A stretch of 64,000 bases of DNA from Azotobacter beijerinckii (GCF_900110885.1 NZ_FOFJ01000016.1:5805-69804); one strand, 5' to 3'. Positions 25,179 through 35,192 are shown, counted from the first letter of the stretch. The notes: generated by a model from the sequence alone, not told the origin. Made by a program: numbers and translations.

Positions 25179-26633
25179 ATGATCGATGTACTGGTGGTCG
25201 GCGGCGGAAACGCCGCGCTGTGCGCCGCCCTCATGGCACGCGAGGCCGGTGCCCGGGTGCTCTTGCTGGAGGCCGCACCGCGCCGCTGGCGCGGCGGCAA
25301 TTCCCAGCACACCCGGAATCTGCGCTTCATGCACGAGGCCCCGCAGGACGTGCTGGTCGATGCCTATACCGAAGAGGAGTTCTGGCAGGACCTGCTGAAG
25401 GTCACCGGCGGCATGACCGACGAGCGTCTCGCCCGGCGCGTCATCCGCGACTCGTCCCGTTGCCGGGACTGGATGCGCCGCCATGGCGTGCGTTTCCAGC
25501 CATCCCTGTCGGGCACGCTGCAGCTGGCGCGCACCAATGCCTTCTTCACCGGTGGCGGCAAGGCCTTGATCAATGCCTACTACCGCAGCGCCGAGGCACT
25601 GGGCGTGCAGATTCGCTACGACAGCCCGGTGACGGGGATCGAACTGCAGGGCAATCGCTTCGTCGCCGTGCATCTGGCCGCGCGGGAGGTCGATGGCGTG
25701 CGCCGGCCGGCCGAACGCATCGAGGCGCGCAGCTGCGTTCTGGCCGCCGGCGGTTTCGAATCCAACCGCGACTGGCTGCGCGAGGCCTGGGGACAGAACG
25801 AGAACGGCGACTGGGCGGCGGACAACTTCCTGATCCGCGGAACCCGCTTCAACACGGGCACGCTGCTGCGCGCCCTGATCGACGCCGGTGCCGATCCTGT
25901 CGGCGACCCGACCCAGGCCCACATGGTTGCCATCGACGCCCGTGCACCGCTCTACGACGGTGGGATCTGCACCCGCATCGACTGTGTGTCGCTGGGCGTG
26001 GTGGTCAACCGTGACGGCCGCCGCTTCTACGACGAGGGCGAGGATTTCTGGCCCAAGCGCTACGCAATCTGGGGGCGCCTGGTGGCGCAGCAGCCCGGCC
26101 AGGTCGGCTACTCCATCATCGACCGCAAGGCCGTCGGCCGCTTCATGCCACCGGTGTTTCCCGGCACTGCCGCGAGCACCCTTGGTGAACTGGCCCGTCA
26201 GTTGAGCCTGCCCGAAGCTGCGTTCGTGGAGACCATCGAGGCCTACAACCAGGCCTGCCGGGTCGGCACCTTCGACCATACCGCACTCGACGACTGCCGC
26301 ACCGAAGGCCTCTCGCCGGCCAAGACCCACTGGGCCCGGCCGATCGACACGCCGCCCTTCTATGGCTATCCGCTGCGTCCGGGCGTCACCTTCACCTACC
26401 TGGGGCTCAGGACGGACGAGACGGCCGCCGTGCACTTCTCCGGCAAGCCCAGCCCGAACCTCTTCGTCGCCGGGGAAATGATGGCCGGCAACGTGCTCGG
26501 CAAGGGCTACACCGCCGGGGTCGGCATGAGCATCGGCACGGCGTTCGGCCGGATCGCCGGCAGCCAGGCCGCCGCCGCGGCCGGCCATCACCCAGCTTCC
26601 ATGACTGCAGGACAAGACCATGCAATCGCTTGA
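25179..26633 (+). CDS. tcuA: FAD-dependent tricarballylate dehydrogenase TcuA
   Basis: The 484-residue flavoprotein of the fumarate-reductase/succinate-dehydrogenase fold has a Rossmann motif [15 protein letters not shown] (4-18). [12 protein letters not shown] and [15 protein letters not shown] are typical of TcuA, and [16 protein letters not shown] lies near the end. TcuA oxidises tricarballylate to cis-aconitate in the cytoplasm, passing electrons to TcuB. The start at 25179 is set by GAGGAGGAGAC; the longer frame adds a junk N-terminus. Its end overlaps tcuB by 14 bp. Confidence 0.9.
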   Translation: MIDVLVVGGGNAALCAALMAREAGARVLLLEAAPRRWRGGNSQHTRNLRFMHEAPQDVLVDAYTEEEFWQDLLKVTGGMTDERLARRVIRDSSRCRDWMRRHGVRFQPSLSGTLQLARTNAFFTGGGKALINAYYRSAEALGVQIRYDSPVTGIELQGNRFVAVHLAAREVDGVRRPAERIEARSCVLAAGGFESNRDWLREAWGQNENGDWAADNFLIRGTRFNTGTLLRALIDAGADPVGDPTQAHMVAIDARAPLYDGGICTRIDCVSLGVVVNRDGRRFYDEGEDFWPKRYAIWGRLVAQQPGQVGYSIIDRKAVGRFMPPVFPGTAASTLGELARQLSLPEAAFVETIEAYNQACRVGTFDHTALDDCRTEGLSPAKTHWARPIDTPPFYGYPLRPGVTFTYLGLRTDETAAVHFSGKPSPNLFVAGEMMAGNVLGKGYTAGVGMSIGTAFGRIAGSQAAAAAGHHPASMTAGQDHAIA

Positions 26634-27804
26634 TCCCGGGGCACAACCGCCCATCTCCGGCGCCGGCGGCGCCCTCCAGCCGATCCCGGTGCTCAACGTC
26701 GCCGCGGCGGAAGTCGACCGGCAGCTGCATATCTGCAATGCCTGCCGCTACTGCGAGGGATTCTGCGCCGTGTTCCCGGCCATGACCCGGCGCCTCGACT
26801 TCGCCCAGGCGGATATCCATTACCTGGCCAACCTCTGCCACAACTGCGGTGCCTGCCTGCATGCCTGCCAATACGCCGAACCCCACGAGTTCGCCGTGAA
26901 CGTCCCGCGGGCGATGGCCAGGGTGCGCCTGGACACCTATGCCGAATACGCCTGGCCGCCGGCGTTGGGCCGGCTCTACCGGCGCAACGGGCTGACGCTG
27001 TCGCTGGCCACCGCCGCCGGCCTGGGACTCTTCCTGGCGCTGACGTTGGCCATCAAGGGCACCCTGTTTCCCGGACCGCTGGTGGGCAACTTCTACGCGA
27101 TCTTTCCCCACGACGCGCTGGCGCTGATGTTCGGCCTGGTCTTCGCCTTCGCCACCCTGGCCCTCGGCATGGCCGTGCGGCGCTTCTGGCGGGAGGTTTC
27201 GCCTCCCTCGGAAGAGCCCGCGCGGAGCGGCGCGGCGGCGCTCGAAGCCTCGCGCGCCGTGCTGCAGCTGAAGTACCTCGACGGCGGACACGGCGAGGGC
27301 TGCAACGAGGAAAGCGACCGCTTCACCCTCTGGCGGCGGCGCTTCCATCACTGCACCTTCTACGGCTTCCTGCTGTGCTTCGCCGCCACCTCCGTCGCCA
27401 CGCTGTACCACTTCGTGCTGGGCCTGGAGGCGCCCTATCCCCTGACGAGCCTGCCGGTTCTGCTGGGGACGGCCGGCGGTCTCGGGCTGCTGGTCGGCCC
27501 CGCCGGCCTCTTGTGGCTGAACCGGCGCCGCCATCCGGAGCACGGCGACCGCGCGCAGCGCCCCATGGACCGTGGCTTCATCGCGCTGCTGCTGCTGGTC
27601 AGCCTCAGCGGCCTGGTGCTGCTGGCCGGGCGGGACAGTGGGGCCATGGCGCTGCTGCTGGCGCTGCACCTGGGCGCGGTCATGGCGTTTTTCCTGACCA
27701 TGCCGTACGGCAAGTTCGCCCATGGGATCTTTCGCAGCGCCGCCTTGCTGAAGTTCGCCATCGAGAAGCGCCAGCCCGGCCGGTTGCGGATGGGCGGCGA
27801 GTGA
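26620..27804 (+). CDS. tcuB: TcuB, Fe-S/cytochrome b electron carrier
   Basis: The 394-residue protein has two cysteine clusters (Cys39, 42, 45, 49 and Cys73, 76, 79, 83) for two 4Fe-4S centres. About six membrane segments with conserved His residues (such as the FHHCTFYGF region) for heme b follow. TcuB reoxidises TcuA and hands electrons to the quinone pool. It overlaps tcuA, with AGGA upstream of its start. No tcuC-type MFS transporter follows; transport is likely served by the CitMHS/porin genes nearby. Confidence 0.9.
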   Translation: MQSLDPGAQPPISGAGGALQPIPVLNVAAAEVDRQLHICNACRYCEGFCAVFPAMTRRLDFAQADIHYLANLCHNCGACLHACQYAEPHEFAVNVPRAMARVRLDTYAEYAWPPALGRLYRRNGLTLSLATAAGLGLFLALTLAIKGTLFPGPLVGNFYAIFPHDALALMFGLVFAFATLALGMAVRRFWREVSPPSEEPARSGAAALEASRAVLQLKYLDGGHGEGCNEESDRFTLWRRRFHHCTFYGFLLCFAATSVATLYHFVLGLEAPYPLTSLPVLLGTAGGLGLLVGPAGLLWLNRRRHPEHGDRAQRPMDRGFIALLLLVSLSGLVLLAGRDSGAMALLLALHLGAVMAFFLTMPYGKFAHGIFRSAALLKFAIEKRQPGRLRMGGE

Positions 27805-27835
27805 GGGCGGCAGGCCGGGGGATGTGGCGATGGCG

Positions 27836-28726
27836 TCATTGCGGCCACTGCTGCAGCAGGATGGAGACGAACTTGTCCGCCGCCGGCGACAGCGAGGCGC
27901 CGCGGCGGCGAACCAGGCCCAGGCTGCGGTTCACCACCGGCTCGATCAGCGGGACGCTGACCAGCGTCGGGTGATCCGCAGCGGGCATGGCCAGGCTGGG
28001 GACGGCGGAAACGCCCAGTCCGGCCTCGACCATGCCGAGCGAGGTCGACAGGTGCTGGACCTCATAGAACCACTTGGGCCGCCAGCTCAGGCCCGCCAGG
28101 GCATGGTCGAGCAGCATGCGGTTGCCGCTCAGGCGGCCCACGCCGATCAGGCGGTAGTCGGCCAACTCGGCCCAGCGTACCGATTCCCGCGTCGCCAACG
28201 GGTGGTCGCGGCGGCAGGCCAGGACGAAGGGCTCGTTGACCAGGGAGAGGAATTCGATGTCGGGATGCTGCCCGCTCATCATGTTGATGCCGAAGTCGGC
28301 CTCGCCGCGCAGGACGGCTTCGAGCCCCTCGTTGGCGCTGAGGTCGAGCAGGCGGATGCGGATCTTCGGGTACTGCTCGTTGTACAGGCGGATGACCGAG
28401 GGCAGGAAGTAGAACGCCGCGGTGGGAATGCAGGCCAGGGTGACCTGGCCGGTCTGGCGCTCGGCGAGTTCGCGGATGCTCATGATCGAGTCCTCGAGAT
28501 CGTCCAGCACGCGCCTCGCCTTGGGTAGGAAGTCGCGTCCCACGCTGGTCAGGCTGACCCGCCGGGTAGTGCGGTCGAGCAGTGGGGTGCCCAGCCCCTG
28601 CTCGAGTTTCTTGATCCGCCGCGTCAGCGCCGGCTGGGACAGGTGCAGGGTTTCGGCGGCTTCGTGAAAACTGCCTAGTTCGGCGATTTTAACGAAAGAT
28701 CTGATGTCCTGGAGATCATATTCCAT
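27836..28726 (-). CDS. LysR-family regulator, divergent from the PrpF-like operon
   Basis: The 296-residue protein has a LysR HTH at 8-65 (DIRSFVKIAELGSFHEAAE, LSQPALTRRIKKLEQGLG) and a substrate-binding domain with NEPFVLACRRDHPLA. It converges on tcuB and diverges from the 28894 operon, which it very likely controls. The ligand is probably a tricarboxylate. Confidence 0.85.
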   Translation of the reverse strand: MEYDLQDIRSFVKIAELGSFHEAAETLHLSQPALTRRIKKLEQGLGTPLLDRTTRRVSLTSVGRDFLPKARRVLDDLEDSIMSIRELAERQTGQVTLACIPTAAFYFLPSVIRLYNEQYPKIRIRLLDLSANEGLEAVLRGEADFGINMMSGQHPDIEFLSLVNEPFVLACRRDHPLATRESVRWAELADYRLIGVGRLSGNRMLLDHALAGLSWRPKWFYEVQHLSTSLGMVEAGLGVSAVPSLAMPAADHPTLVSVPLIEPVVNRSLGLVRRRGASLSPAADKFVSILLQQWPQ

Positions 28727-28893
28727 GGTTTTTCGCTACTCCTGCGCTGTCGGCGCCGCTGTGGGCTGCTGCCAGTTTTGATAACAGAATCGGAATAATA
28801 ACTCAGATATTTGCATTGGAAGCATTTTTGTTTCCGTGTGAACCTCATAAAAAAGCATCAATGAGCCGAATTGATAAACAGGAGTTAGTAATT
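28727..28893. promoter_or_regulatory. Divergent promoter region, LysR gene / tricarboxylate operon
   Basis: These 167 bp are much AT-richer than their surroundings (28780-28890). They contain GAATCGGAATAATAAC-like stretches suited to promoters and LysR binding. The plus-strand operon starts with AGGAG ahead of the ATG at 28894. Confidence 0.5.
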
Positions 28894-29976
28894 ATGCAGC
28901 GTATCCCTTGCGTGCTGATGCGTGGCGGCACTTCCAAAGGTCCGGTGTTTCTGGCCAGCGACCTGCCCGGCTCGACCCAGGAGCGCGACGAGCTGCTGCT
29001 GGCGATCATGGGCTCCGGCCATGAGCTGGAAATCGACGGCATCGGCGGCGGCAGTCCGCAGACCAGCAAGGTCGCCATCGTCAGCCCCTCTGAGCATCCC
29101 GACGCCGACGTGGACTACCTGTTCGTCCAGGTGATGGTGTCCCAGCGCCGCGTGGATACCGCGCCCAACTGCGGCAACATGCTCTGCGCCGTCGGCCCCT
29201 TTGCCGTCGAGCAGGGGCTCGTCCCGGCCAGTGGCGCGGTGACCCGGGTACGCATCCGCAACCTGAACACCAACACCTTCGTCGATTCGGAAGTGCAGAC
29301 GCCCGGCGGCAAGGTCCGCTACGAAGGTGACACCGCCATCGACGGCGTGCCCGGCACCGCGGCGCCGATCAAGCTGACCTTCCTCGATGCCGCGGGCAGC
29401 AAGACCGGCAAGCTGTTCCCTACCGGGCAGGTGCTCGACTGGTTCGACGACATCCCGGTGACCTGCATCGACATGGCCATGCCCATGCTGATCGTCGAGG
29501 CCAGCCAGCTGGGCAAGCGCGGCGACGAGAGCCCCGCCGAACTGGATGCCGACCAGGATTTCCTGCGCCGTCTGGAGGCCCTGCGCCTGCGCGCCGGCCT
29601 GGCCATGGGGCTGGGCGATGTGAGCGACAAGGTGATTCCCAAGCCGGTGCTGGTTTCGCCGCCCAAGGCCGGCGGCACCCTGCAGGTCCGCTACTTCATG
29701 CCGAGCAACTGCCATCGGTCGCTGGCCATCACCGGCTCGATCGGGCTGGCGACCGCCTGCGTCAGCGAGGGCAGCGTGATCTCCCGGATGCTCGGCGAGC
29801 GTCTGCCGCGCGATCTGGAGCAGGTGCGCCTGGAACACCCGAGCGGTGCCATCGAGGTCGCGCTGGCGCGTACCGGCGCCGACGGCAGGACCATCCGCGC
29901 CGCAGTGATTCGTACCGCGCGCCGGCTGTTCTCCGGCGAGGCCTATGTGCCCGCCGCGCAGCGCCTCGCCAGTTGA
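28894..29976 (+). CDS. PrpF/GalD-family isomerase (aconitate or oxalomesaconate tautomerase)
   Basis: The 360-residue protein has the hallmark RGGTSKGPVF near residue 10, IDGIGGGSPQTSKVAI near 50 and NCGNMLCAVGPFA near 90, where the conserved Cys is catalytic. PrpF isomerises trans- and cis-aconitate or methylaconitates, and GalD tautomerises 4-oxalomesaconate. The neighbourhood (tricarballylate, citrate and C4-dicarboxylate genes) favours aconitate isomerisation, giving cis-aconitate for the TCA cycle. The start at 28894 is chosen for AGGAG; the longer frame adds 26 unconserved residues. It is the first gene of a long operon. Confidence 0.8.
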   Translation: MQRIPCVLMRGGTSKGPVFLASDLPGSTQERDELLLAIMGSGHELEIDGIGGGSPQTSKVAIVSPSEHPDADVDYLFVQVMVSQRRVDTAPNCGNMLCAVGPFAVEQGLVPASGAVTRVRIRNLNTNTFVDSEVQTPGGKVRYEGDTAIDGVPGTAAPIKLTFLDAAGSKTGKLFPTGQVLDWFDDIPVTCIDMAMPMLIVEASQLGKRGDESPAELDADQDFLRRLEALRLRAGLAMGLGDVSDKVIPKPVLVSPPKAGGTLQVRYFMPSNCHRSLAITGSIGLATACVSEGSVISRMLGERLPRDLEQVRLEHPSGAIEVALARTGADGRTIRAAVIRTARRLFSGEAYVPAAQRLAS

Positions 29977-30046
29977 CGAAGCCGCCTTGAGCCACGCAGG
30001 CGGGCAGCCTGCGCATCAAAACAACTCGAACAATCGGTGATGCATC

Positions 30047-31357
30047 ATGAAGTTGGTCAAATCGCTGTACTTCCAAGTTATCTGTGCCGTCATCCTCGGC
30101 GTGCTGGTCGGATACCTCTGGGGCGAGCAGGCCGTCGTGCTGAAGCCCCTTGGCGACGCCTTCATCAAGCTGGTCAAGATGATGATCGCCCCGGTGGTGT
30201 TCTGCACCATCGTCACCGGCATCGCCGGCATGAGCGACAAGCAGTCGCTGGGCCGGCTGATGAGCAAGACGCTGTTGCTGTTCCTCGGCCTGACGGTGGT
30301 CAGCCTGGTCATCGGCCTGGTCGCAGTCCACCTGTTCCAGCCCGGTGCCGGTATGAACATCGACCCGAGCCAGCTGAGTACCGCCGGGCTGGGCAAGTAC
30401 GCCGAATCCGCGGCCAAGCTCGGCGTCGTCGAGTTCTTCATGCACATCATCCCGGAGACTTTCGTCGGTGCCTTCAATAAGGGCGAGGTGCTGCCGGTGC
30501 TGTTCATCGCGGTGCTGTCGGGCTTCGCGCTGTCCGCGCTCGGTGAACATGGAAAGCCGGTGCTGAACGTGCTCGAAAGCGCCTCGCACATGGTCTTCAA
30601 GATCTTCTCCTACCTGATGCGCTTCGCCCCGGTGGGCGCCTTCGGCGCGCTGGCCTTCACCGTCGGCCATTACGGCATCGGCTCGCTGGGCTCGCTGGCC
30701 AAGCTGATCCTGACCCTGTACATCGCCTGCACCTTCTTCGTCCTCGTTGTGCTGGGTGGTCTCTGCCGCTGGCATGGCTTCAGCCTGTGGAAGCTGCTGC
30801 GTTACTTCCGCGAGGAGTTCCTGGTGGTGCTGGGCACCTCGTCCACCGAGCCGGTGTTGCCGCGGATGCTGGAAAAGCTGCAGGCACTGGGCTGCCGCAA
30901 GAGCCTGGTGGGGCTGGTGCTGCCGACCGGCTACTCCTTCAACCTGGACGGCACCGCCATCTACCTGTCGCTGGCCGCCGTCTTCATCGCCCAGGCCTGC
31001 AACATCGAGCTGTCGATGACCCAGACCCTGACCATGCTGGCGGTGATGCTGCTGTCGTCCAAGGGGGCGGCGGGCGTCACCGGCAGCGGCTTCGTCGCCT
31101 TGGCCTCGACCCTGACCGTGATCCACGACATCCCGCTGGCCGGCCTGGCGCTCCTGATCGGCATCGACCGCTTCATGTCTGAGGCTCGCGCCCTCACCAG
31201 CCTGGCCAGCAACGCGGTGGCGACCGTGCTGATTGCGCTGTCGGAAAACGCCTGCGACCGCACGCTCCTGCTGCGCACTTTGAACGGCGAGGCGCCGGTC
31301 GCTAAGGCGTCCGACGAAAACTGGCAACCCGCCGCTCGGGAAGCCGAGCGTACCTGA
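30047..31357 (+). CDS. dctA: DctA-type C4-dicarboxylate:cation symporter
   Basis: The 436-residue protein has about eight membrane helices plus re-entrant loops. DctA hallmarks include KMMIAPVVFCTIVTGIAGM (45-63), GTSSTEPVLPRM, GYSFNLDGTAIYLSLA and SKGAAGVTGSGFV. The family imports succinate, fumarate, malate and orotate with cations. It follows the PrpF-like gene by 70 bp and is likely co-transcribed. Confidence 0.9.
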   Translation: MKLVKSLYFQVICAVILGVLVGYLWGEQAVVLKPLGDAFIKLVKMMIAPVVFCTIVTGIAGMSDKQSLGRLMSKTLLLFLGLTVVSLVIGLVAVHLFQPGAGMNIDPSQLSTAGLGKYAESAAKLGVVEFFMHIIPETFVGAFNKGEVLPVLFIAVLSGFALSALGEHGKPVLNVLESASHMVFKIFSYLMRFAPVGAFGALAFTVGHYGIGSLGSLAKLILTLYIACTFFVLVVLGGLCRWHGFSLWKLLRYFREEFLVVLGTSSTEPVLPRMLEKLQALGCRKSLVGLVLPTGYSFNLDGTAIYLSLAAVFIAQACNIELSMTQTLTMLAVMLLSSKGAAGVTGSGFVALASTLTVIHDIPLAGLALLIGIDRFMSEARALTSLASNAVATVLIALSENACDRTLLLRTLNGEAPVAKASDENWQPAAREAERT

Positions 31358-31391
31358 GGCCGCGCCGGCCTTTTCCCTGAGCTATTCCCGA

Positions 31392-31428
31392 CCGCCGGGC
31401 GGCGTACGACAGGTGCGCCGCCCGGCGG
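31392..31428. other. Strong hairpin between dctA and CitMHS copy 2
   Basis: A perfect 13-bp GC stem (31392-31404 with 31416-31428) has an 11-base loop and no following T-tract. It could lower read-through or stabilise the upstream mRNA. A weak terminator cannot be excluded. Confidence 0.45.
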
Positions 31429-31505
31429 GTAGGGGACCCTCTGCCTGCACATTGGGCAAACCTTGACCCATACGGTTCGATCAATAACTACAAGAGAATC
31501 CGCTT

Positions 31506-32837
31506 ATGCTCGCCCTGCTCGGTCTCGCGATGGTGGTCGTATTCACCGTCCTGATCATGACCAAACGTTTGTCCCCCATCGTTGCACTGACCGTGGTGCC
31601 CATCGTCTTCGCCCTGATCGCCGGTTTCGGCGGCGGCCTCGGCAAGATGATGCTGGATGGCCTCAAGATGGTGGCGCCCTCGGCCGCCCTGCTGCTGTTC
31701 GCCATCCTGTTCTTCGGCATCCTCATCGATGCCGGGCTGTTCGACCCGCTGATCCGCCGCATCCTCAAGGTGGTCAACGGCGATCCGGTGAAGATCGCCA
31801 TGGGCACCGCGCTGCTCTCGCTGCTGGTCGCCCTGGATGGCGACGGCACCACCACCTACATGATCACCTGCGCCGCCATGCTGCCGCTGTACAAGCGTAT
31901 CGGCATGAACCCGATGGTTCTGGCGATCCTCGCCATGCTGTCCTTGAGCATCATGAGCATCATGAGCATCATGAGCATCATGAGCGGCATGTCGCCCTGG
32001 GGCGGTCCGGCCACCCGGGCCATCGCCGTGCTCGGCCTGGATGCCGGCGAGTTCTTCGTGCCGCTGCTGCCAACCGTCATCGGCGGGGCCGCCTGGGTGG
32101 TGTTCACCGCCTGGATGCTTGGCCGCGGCGAACGCAAGCGGGTCGGCAGCGTCGTCCTGCAGTCCGGCGGCAGCAACTGCTACATCGAGGAGATTCTCGG
32201 CGACAGCACCCACAAGCGGCCCCGCCTGGCCTGGTTGAACCTGCTGCTGGTGGCTGCGGTGATGGTGGCTCTGGTGATGGGCGTGATGCACTCGGCCGTG
32301 CTGTTCCTGATCGGTTTCGTGGTCGCGCTGATGATCAACTATCCCCATCTGGAACAGCAGAAGGAACGGGTTCTCGCCCATGCCGGCAACGCCATGACCG
32401 TGGTGCTGCTGGTGTTCTCCGCCGGGGTGTTCGCCGGCATCTTCTCCGGCACCAAGATGGTCGATGCCCTGGCCCAGGGGCTGGTGGACATGATTCCGCC
32501 GGAGTGGGGGGCGCTGTTCCCGCTGGTGGTGGCGATCACCAGCATGCCGCTGACCTTCGTGCTCTCCAACGACGCCTACTACTTCGGCGTGGTGCCGATC
32601 CTCGCCAATGCCGCGGCGGCCTATGGCATCGACTCGCTGGAGATCGCCCGCGCCTCGGTGCTCGGCCAGCCGGTGCATCTGATGAGCCCGCTGGTGGCCT
32701 CGACCCTGCTGCTGGTGGGCATGGTCGACCGCGACATCGGCGAGTTCCAGAAGGCCACCTTCAAGTGGGCAGTTCTCACCTCGCTGGTGATCACCGCCCT
32801 GGCCCTGGTCACCGGAGCCCTGACCTTCATCGCCTGA
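31506..32837 (+). CDS. CitMHS-family citrate-metal transporter, copy 2
   Basis: The 443-residue protein belongs to the same family as 22383-23687, with about half the residues identical by eye (IDAGLFDP, LDGDGTTTYM, MSPWGGPATRA). It has a hydrophobic 12-helix pattern. A segment coded by four perfect 9-bp repeats (31947-31982) adds repeated Ser-Ile-Met triplets before the conserved PWGG motif. The gene is followed 54 bp later by TerC copy 2, repeating the CitMHS-TerC pairing. Confidence 0.85.
   Translation: MLALLGLAMVVVFTVLIMTKRLSPIVALTVVPIVFALIAGFGGGLGKMMLDGLKMVAPSAALLLFAILFFGILIDAGLFDPLIRRILKVVNGDPVKIAMGTALLSLLVALDGDGTTTYMITCAAMLPLYKRIGMNPMVLAILAMLSLSIMSIMSIMSIMSGMSPWGGPATRAIAVLGLDAGEFFVPLLPTVIGGAAWVVFTAWMLGRGERKRVGSVVLQSGGSNCYIEEILGDSTHKRPRLAWLNLLLVAAVMVALVMGVMHSAVLFLIGFVVALMINYPHLEQQKERVLAHAGNAMTVVLLVFSAGVFAGIFSGTKMVDALAQGLVDMIPPEWGALFPLVVAITSMPLTFVLSNDAYYFGVVPILANAAAAYGIDSLEIARASVLGQPVHLMSPLVASTLLLVGMVDRDIGEFQKATFKWAVLTSLVITALALVTGALTFIA
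31947..31982 (+). repeat. Four tandem 9-bp repeats inside CitMHS copy 2
   Basis: AGCATCATG occurs four times perfectly, with a fifth imperfect unit (AGCGGCATG) at 31983-31991. Each unit adds Ser-Ile-Met. Slippage would change the length of a membrane segment by three residues without a frameshift. Confidence 0.9.
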
Positions 32838-32891
32838 CCCCTAAGCGGCCGGATGCCCCCGGCCGTTCAACCGACAATCTGAGGACCCTTT

Positions 32892-33608
32892 ATGGACTGG
32901 CTGACCAACCCGGAGATCTGGGTTGCCTTCTTCACCCTGACCGCGCTGGAGATCGTGCTCGGCATCGACAACATCATCATGATCTCCATCCTCGTCGGCC
33001 GCATGCCGAAAGAGATGCAGCCACGCACCCGCCTGTTCGGCCTGGCGCTGGCGATGGTCACCCGGATTCTCCTGCTGCTGTCGATCTCCTGGGTGATCGG
33101 CCAGGGCATCTCCGGACGCGACCTGATCCTCTTCTTCGGCGGCCTGTTCCTGCTGTGGAAGAGCAGCACCGAGATCTACCACGGCCTGGAAGGCGACGAC
33201 GAAACCAACGAAGCCCCCAAGGGCAGCGGCCAGTTCATCGGCACCATCATCCAGATCGCGATCATCGACATCGTGTTCTCCCTGGACTCGGTGATCACCG
33301 CCGTCGGCATGGTCTCCCACGTGCCGGTGATGATCGCCGCGATCATCGCCGCCGTACTGGTGATGATGGCCGCCTCCGGCACCATCAGCGAGTTCATCGA
33401 CCGGCACCCGAGCCTCAAGCTGCTCGCCCTGTCGTTCCTCATCGTGGTCGGCACCGTGCTGATCGCCGACAGCTTCGAGGTGCACGTGCCCAAGGGCTAC
33501 GTCTACTTCGCCATGGCCTTCTCGCTGGCGGTGGAAGCGCTGAACATCCGCATGCGCCGCCCACGCGCGGAACCGGTGCATCTGAGCCGGGACATCCCCG
33601 GCCAGTAG
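32892..33608 (+). CDS. TerC-family membrane metal transporter, copy 2
   Basis: The 238-residue protein is nearly identical to 21534-22283 over most of its length, at DNA as well as protein level. It lacks ten residues (GLTADLFHVF in copy 1) after ISWV at residue 68, plus one more in the next loop. The core motifs LGIDNIIMI and SLDSVITAVGM are intact. It follows CitMHS copy 2. Metal export balancing citrate-metal uptake is a reasonable role (inference). Confidence 0.85.
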   Translation: MDWLTNPEIWVAFFTLTALEIVLGIDNIIMISILVGRMPKEMQPRTRLFGLALAMVTRILLLLSISWVIGQGISGRDLILFFGGLFLLWKSSTEIYHGLEGDDETNEAPKGSGQFIGTIIQIAIIDIVFSLDSVITAVGMVSHVPVMIAAIIAAVLVMMAASGTISEFIDRHPSLKLLALSFLIVVGTVLIADSFEVHVPKGYVYFAMAFSLAVEALNIRMRRPRAEPVHLSRDIPGQ

Positions 33609-33708
33609 GCCGCCCTCCCGGACCCATCGTTGCCTGATCCATCCGTGCGCCCGACAGTCGGGGCGCACGGCAACCCGTACCTACCGCACAAGAATAATAG
33701 GTAGTCCC

Positions 33709-35052
33709 ATGCACAAGCGTTTCACCTGCGGCCTGACCCTGTCCTGTCTGAGTCTGTTGCCCGCCGGCTATGCCAGCTCGCAAGGTTTCTTCGAGGACAG
33801 CAAGGCTTCGCTCAATCTGCGCAACTTCTATATCAACCAGGACGTCCGCAACGAGGACCGTGGCGGGGTGGAGGAGTGGGGCCAGGCCTTCGTCCTCGAC
33901 TACAAGTCCGGCTTCACCGAGGGGCCGGTCGGCTTCGGCCTCGATCTGCTGGGCCAGTACGCGCTCCGCCTGGACGCCGGCGGCGATGCGGACAAGCCGA
34001 TCAGCGAGATCGACCGCCGCCCGGGCTCGGTCTTCCCGCTGGAAAGCAACGGCAAGGCGAGGCGCGACTTCAGCCGGCTCGGGGTGACTGCCAAGCTGCG
34101 CTTCTCCAAGACCGTGGCGCACGTCGGCACTCTGCTGCCCAAGCTGCCGGTGGTGAGTTACAGCGACGGGCGCCTGTTGCCGCAGACCTTCGAGGGCGCG
34201 CAGGTCACCTCCAACGAGATCAAGGACCTCACCCTGATCGCCGGCAAGCTGGAGCACTCCACGGACCGCAACTCCAGCAACAGCGACAGCCTGTCCATCG
34301 CCGGCGCCAACAGCGGCAGCAAGGCTCAGTTCAGCAACGAGTTCTACTACGGCGGCGCCGACTACAAGGTCAACAAGGACCTGCTGCTGCAGTACTACTA
34401 CGGCAACCTGCGTGATTTCTACAAACAGCACTTCCTCGGCCTGGTGCACAACTGGGCACTGCCGGTCGGTTCGCTGAAGACCGACCTGCGCTACTTCGAC
34501 AGCGATTCCGACGGCGAAAACTCCAGTGCTTCCGGTCGGGCCGAGGGCTACGTCAGCAGCGGCTACTGGGGCGCCGGCTCGTCCAGCCAAGGCGAGGTCG
34601 ACAACCGTCTGTGGAGCGCCCTGTTCACCTACAGCCTGGATGGCCATGCGCTGAGCCTTGGCTACCAGAAAATCACCGGCAACAGCGATTTTCCCCATAT
34701 CAACCAGGGCAATGGGCGCGTGCCCTACCTGATCACCAATGCGCAGATGGGCAAGTTCACCAGCGCCGGGGAGAACACCTGGGTGGCCGGCTACGCCTAC
34801 GACTTCGCCAAGGCCGGCATTCCGGGACTGAAGGCCAGCCTGATGTACTACAGCGGCGACGACATCGACGCCGCCGGCAGCGACCGCCGCGAGTGGGAGC
34901 GCGACATGCGGATCGACTACACGGTGCAGTCGGGCCTGTTCAAGGGCGTCGGCCTCACCTGGCGCAACGCCATGTGGCGCGGCAACGACGTGGGGCAGCG
35001 GGACCAGGACGAGAACCGTCTGATCGTCAACTACAGCATTCCCCTGCTTTGA
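33709..35052 (+). CDS. OprD-family porin, OpdH-like
   Basis: The 447-residue outer-membrane protein has a signal peptide of about 24 residues (LLPAGYASS then QGFFEDSKA). OprD-family hallmarks are FFEDSKASLNLRNFYIN, EWGQAFVLDYKSGFT, GYVSSGYWGAG and a C-terminal aromatic-poor strand ending in PLL. OpdH-type members admit cis-aconitate, tricarballylate and citrate, which fits the operon. A close paralogue lies at 44102-45436. Confidence 0.85.
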   Translation: MHKRFTCGLTLSCLSLLPAGYASSQGFFEDSKASLNLRNFYINQDVRNEDRGGVEEWGQAFVLDYKSGFTEGPVGFGLDLLGQYALRLDAGGDADKPISEIDRRPGSVFPLESNGKARRDFSRLGVTAKLRFSKTVAHVGTLLPKLPVVSYSDGRLLPQTFEGAQVTSNEIKDLTLIAGKLEHSTDRNSSNSDSLSIAGANSGSKAQFSNEFYYGGADYKVNKDLLLQYYYGNLRDFYKQHFLGLVHNWALPVGSLKTDLRYFDSDSDGENSSASGRAEGYVSSGYWGAGSSSQGEVDNRLWSALFTYSLDGHALSLGYQKITGNSDFPHINQGNGRVPYLITNAQMGKFTSAGENTWVAGYAYDFAKAGIPGLKASLMYYSGDDIDAAGSDRREWERDMRIDYTVQSGLFKGVGLTWRNAMWRGNDVGQRDQDENRLIVNYSIPLL

Positions 35053-35160
35053 AAGGAGGAGGCAGAGGCCTTTTCCGACAATGGTAAGGTTGCTGCTGCC
35101 GTTGGGGCGGACACACCGACGTTGCCCCGGCAATACAGACCTGCCTGGTCTTTCGACCTG

Positions 35161-35192
35161 CGGATCGCATCCACCGTGACGGATGCGATCCG
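35161..35192. other. Inverted repeat between the porin and AbrB-family genes
   Basis: A perfect 12-bp stem (CGGATCGCATCC with GGATGCGATCCG) has an 8-base loop and ends 21 bases before the next start codon. It may be an attenuator, an operator or a terminator without a T-run. Confidence 0.45.
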
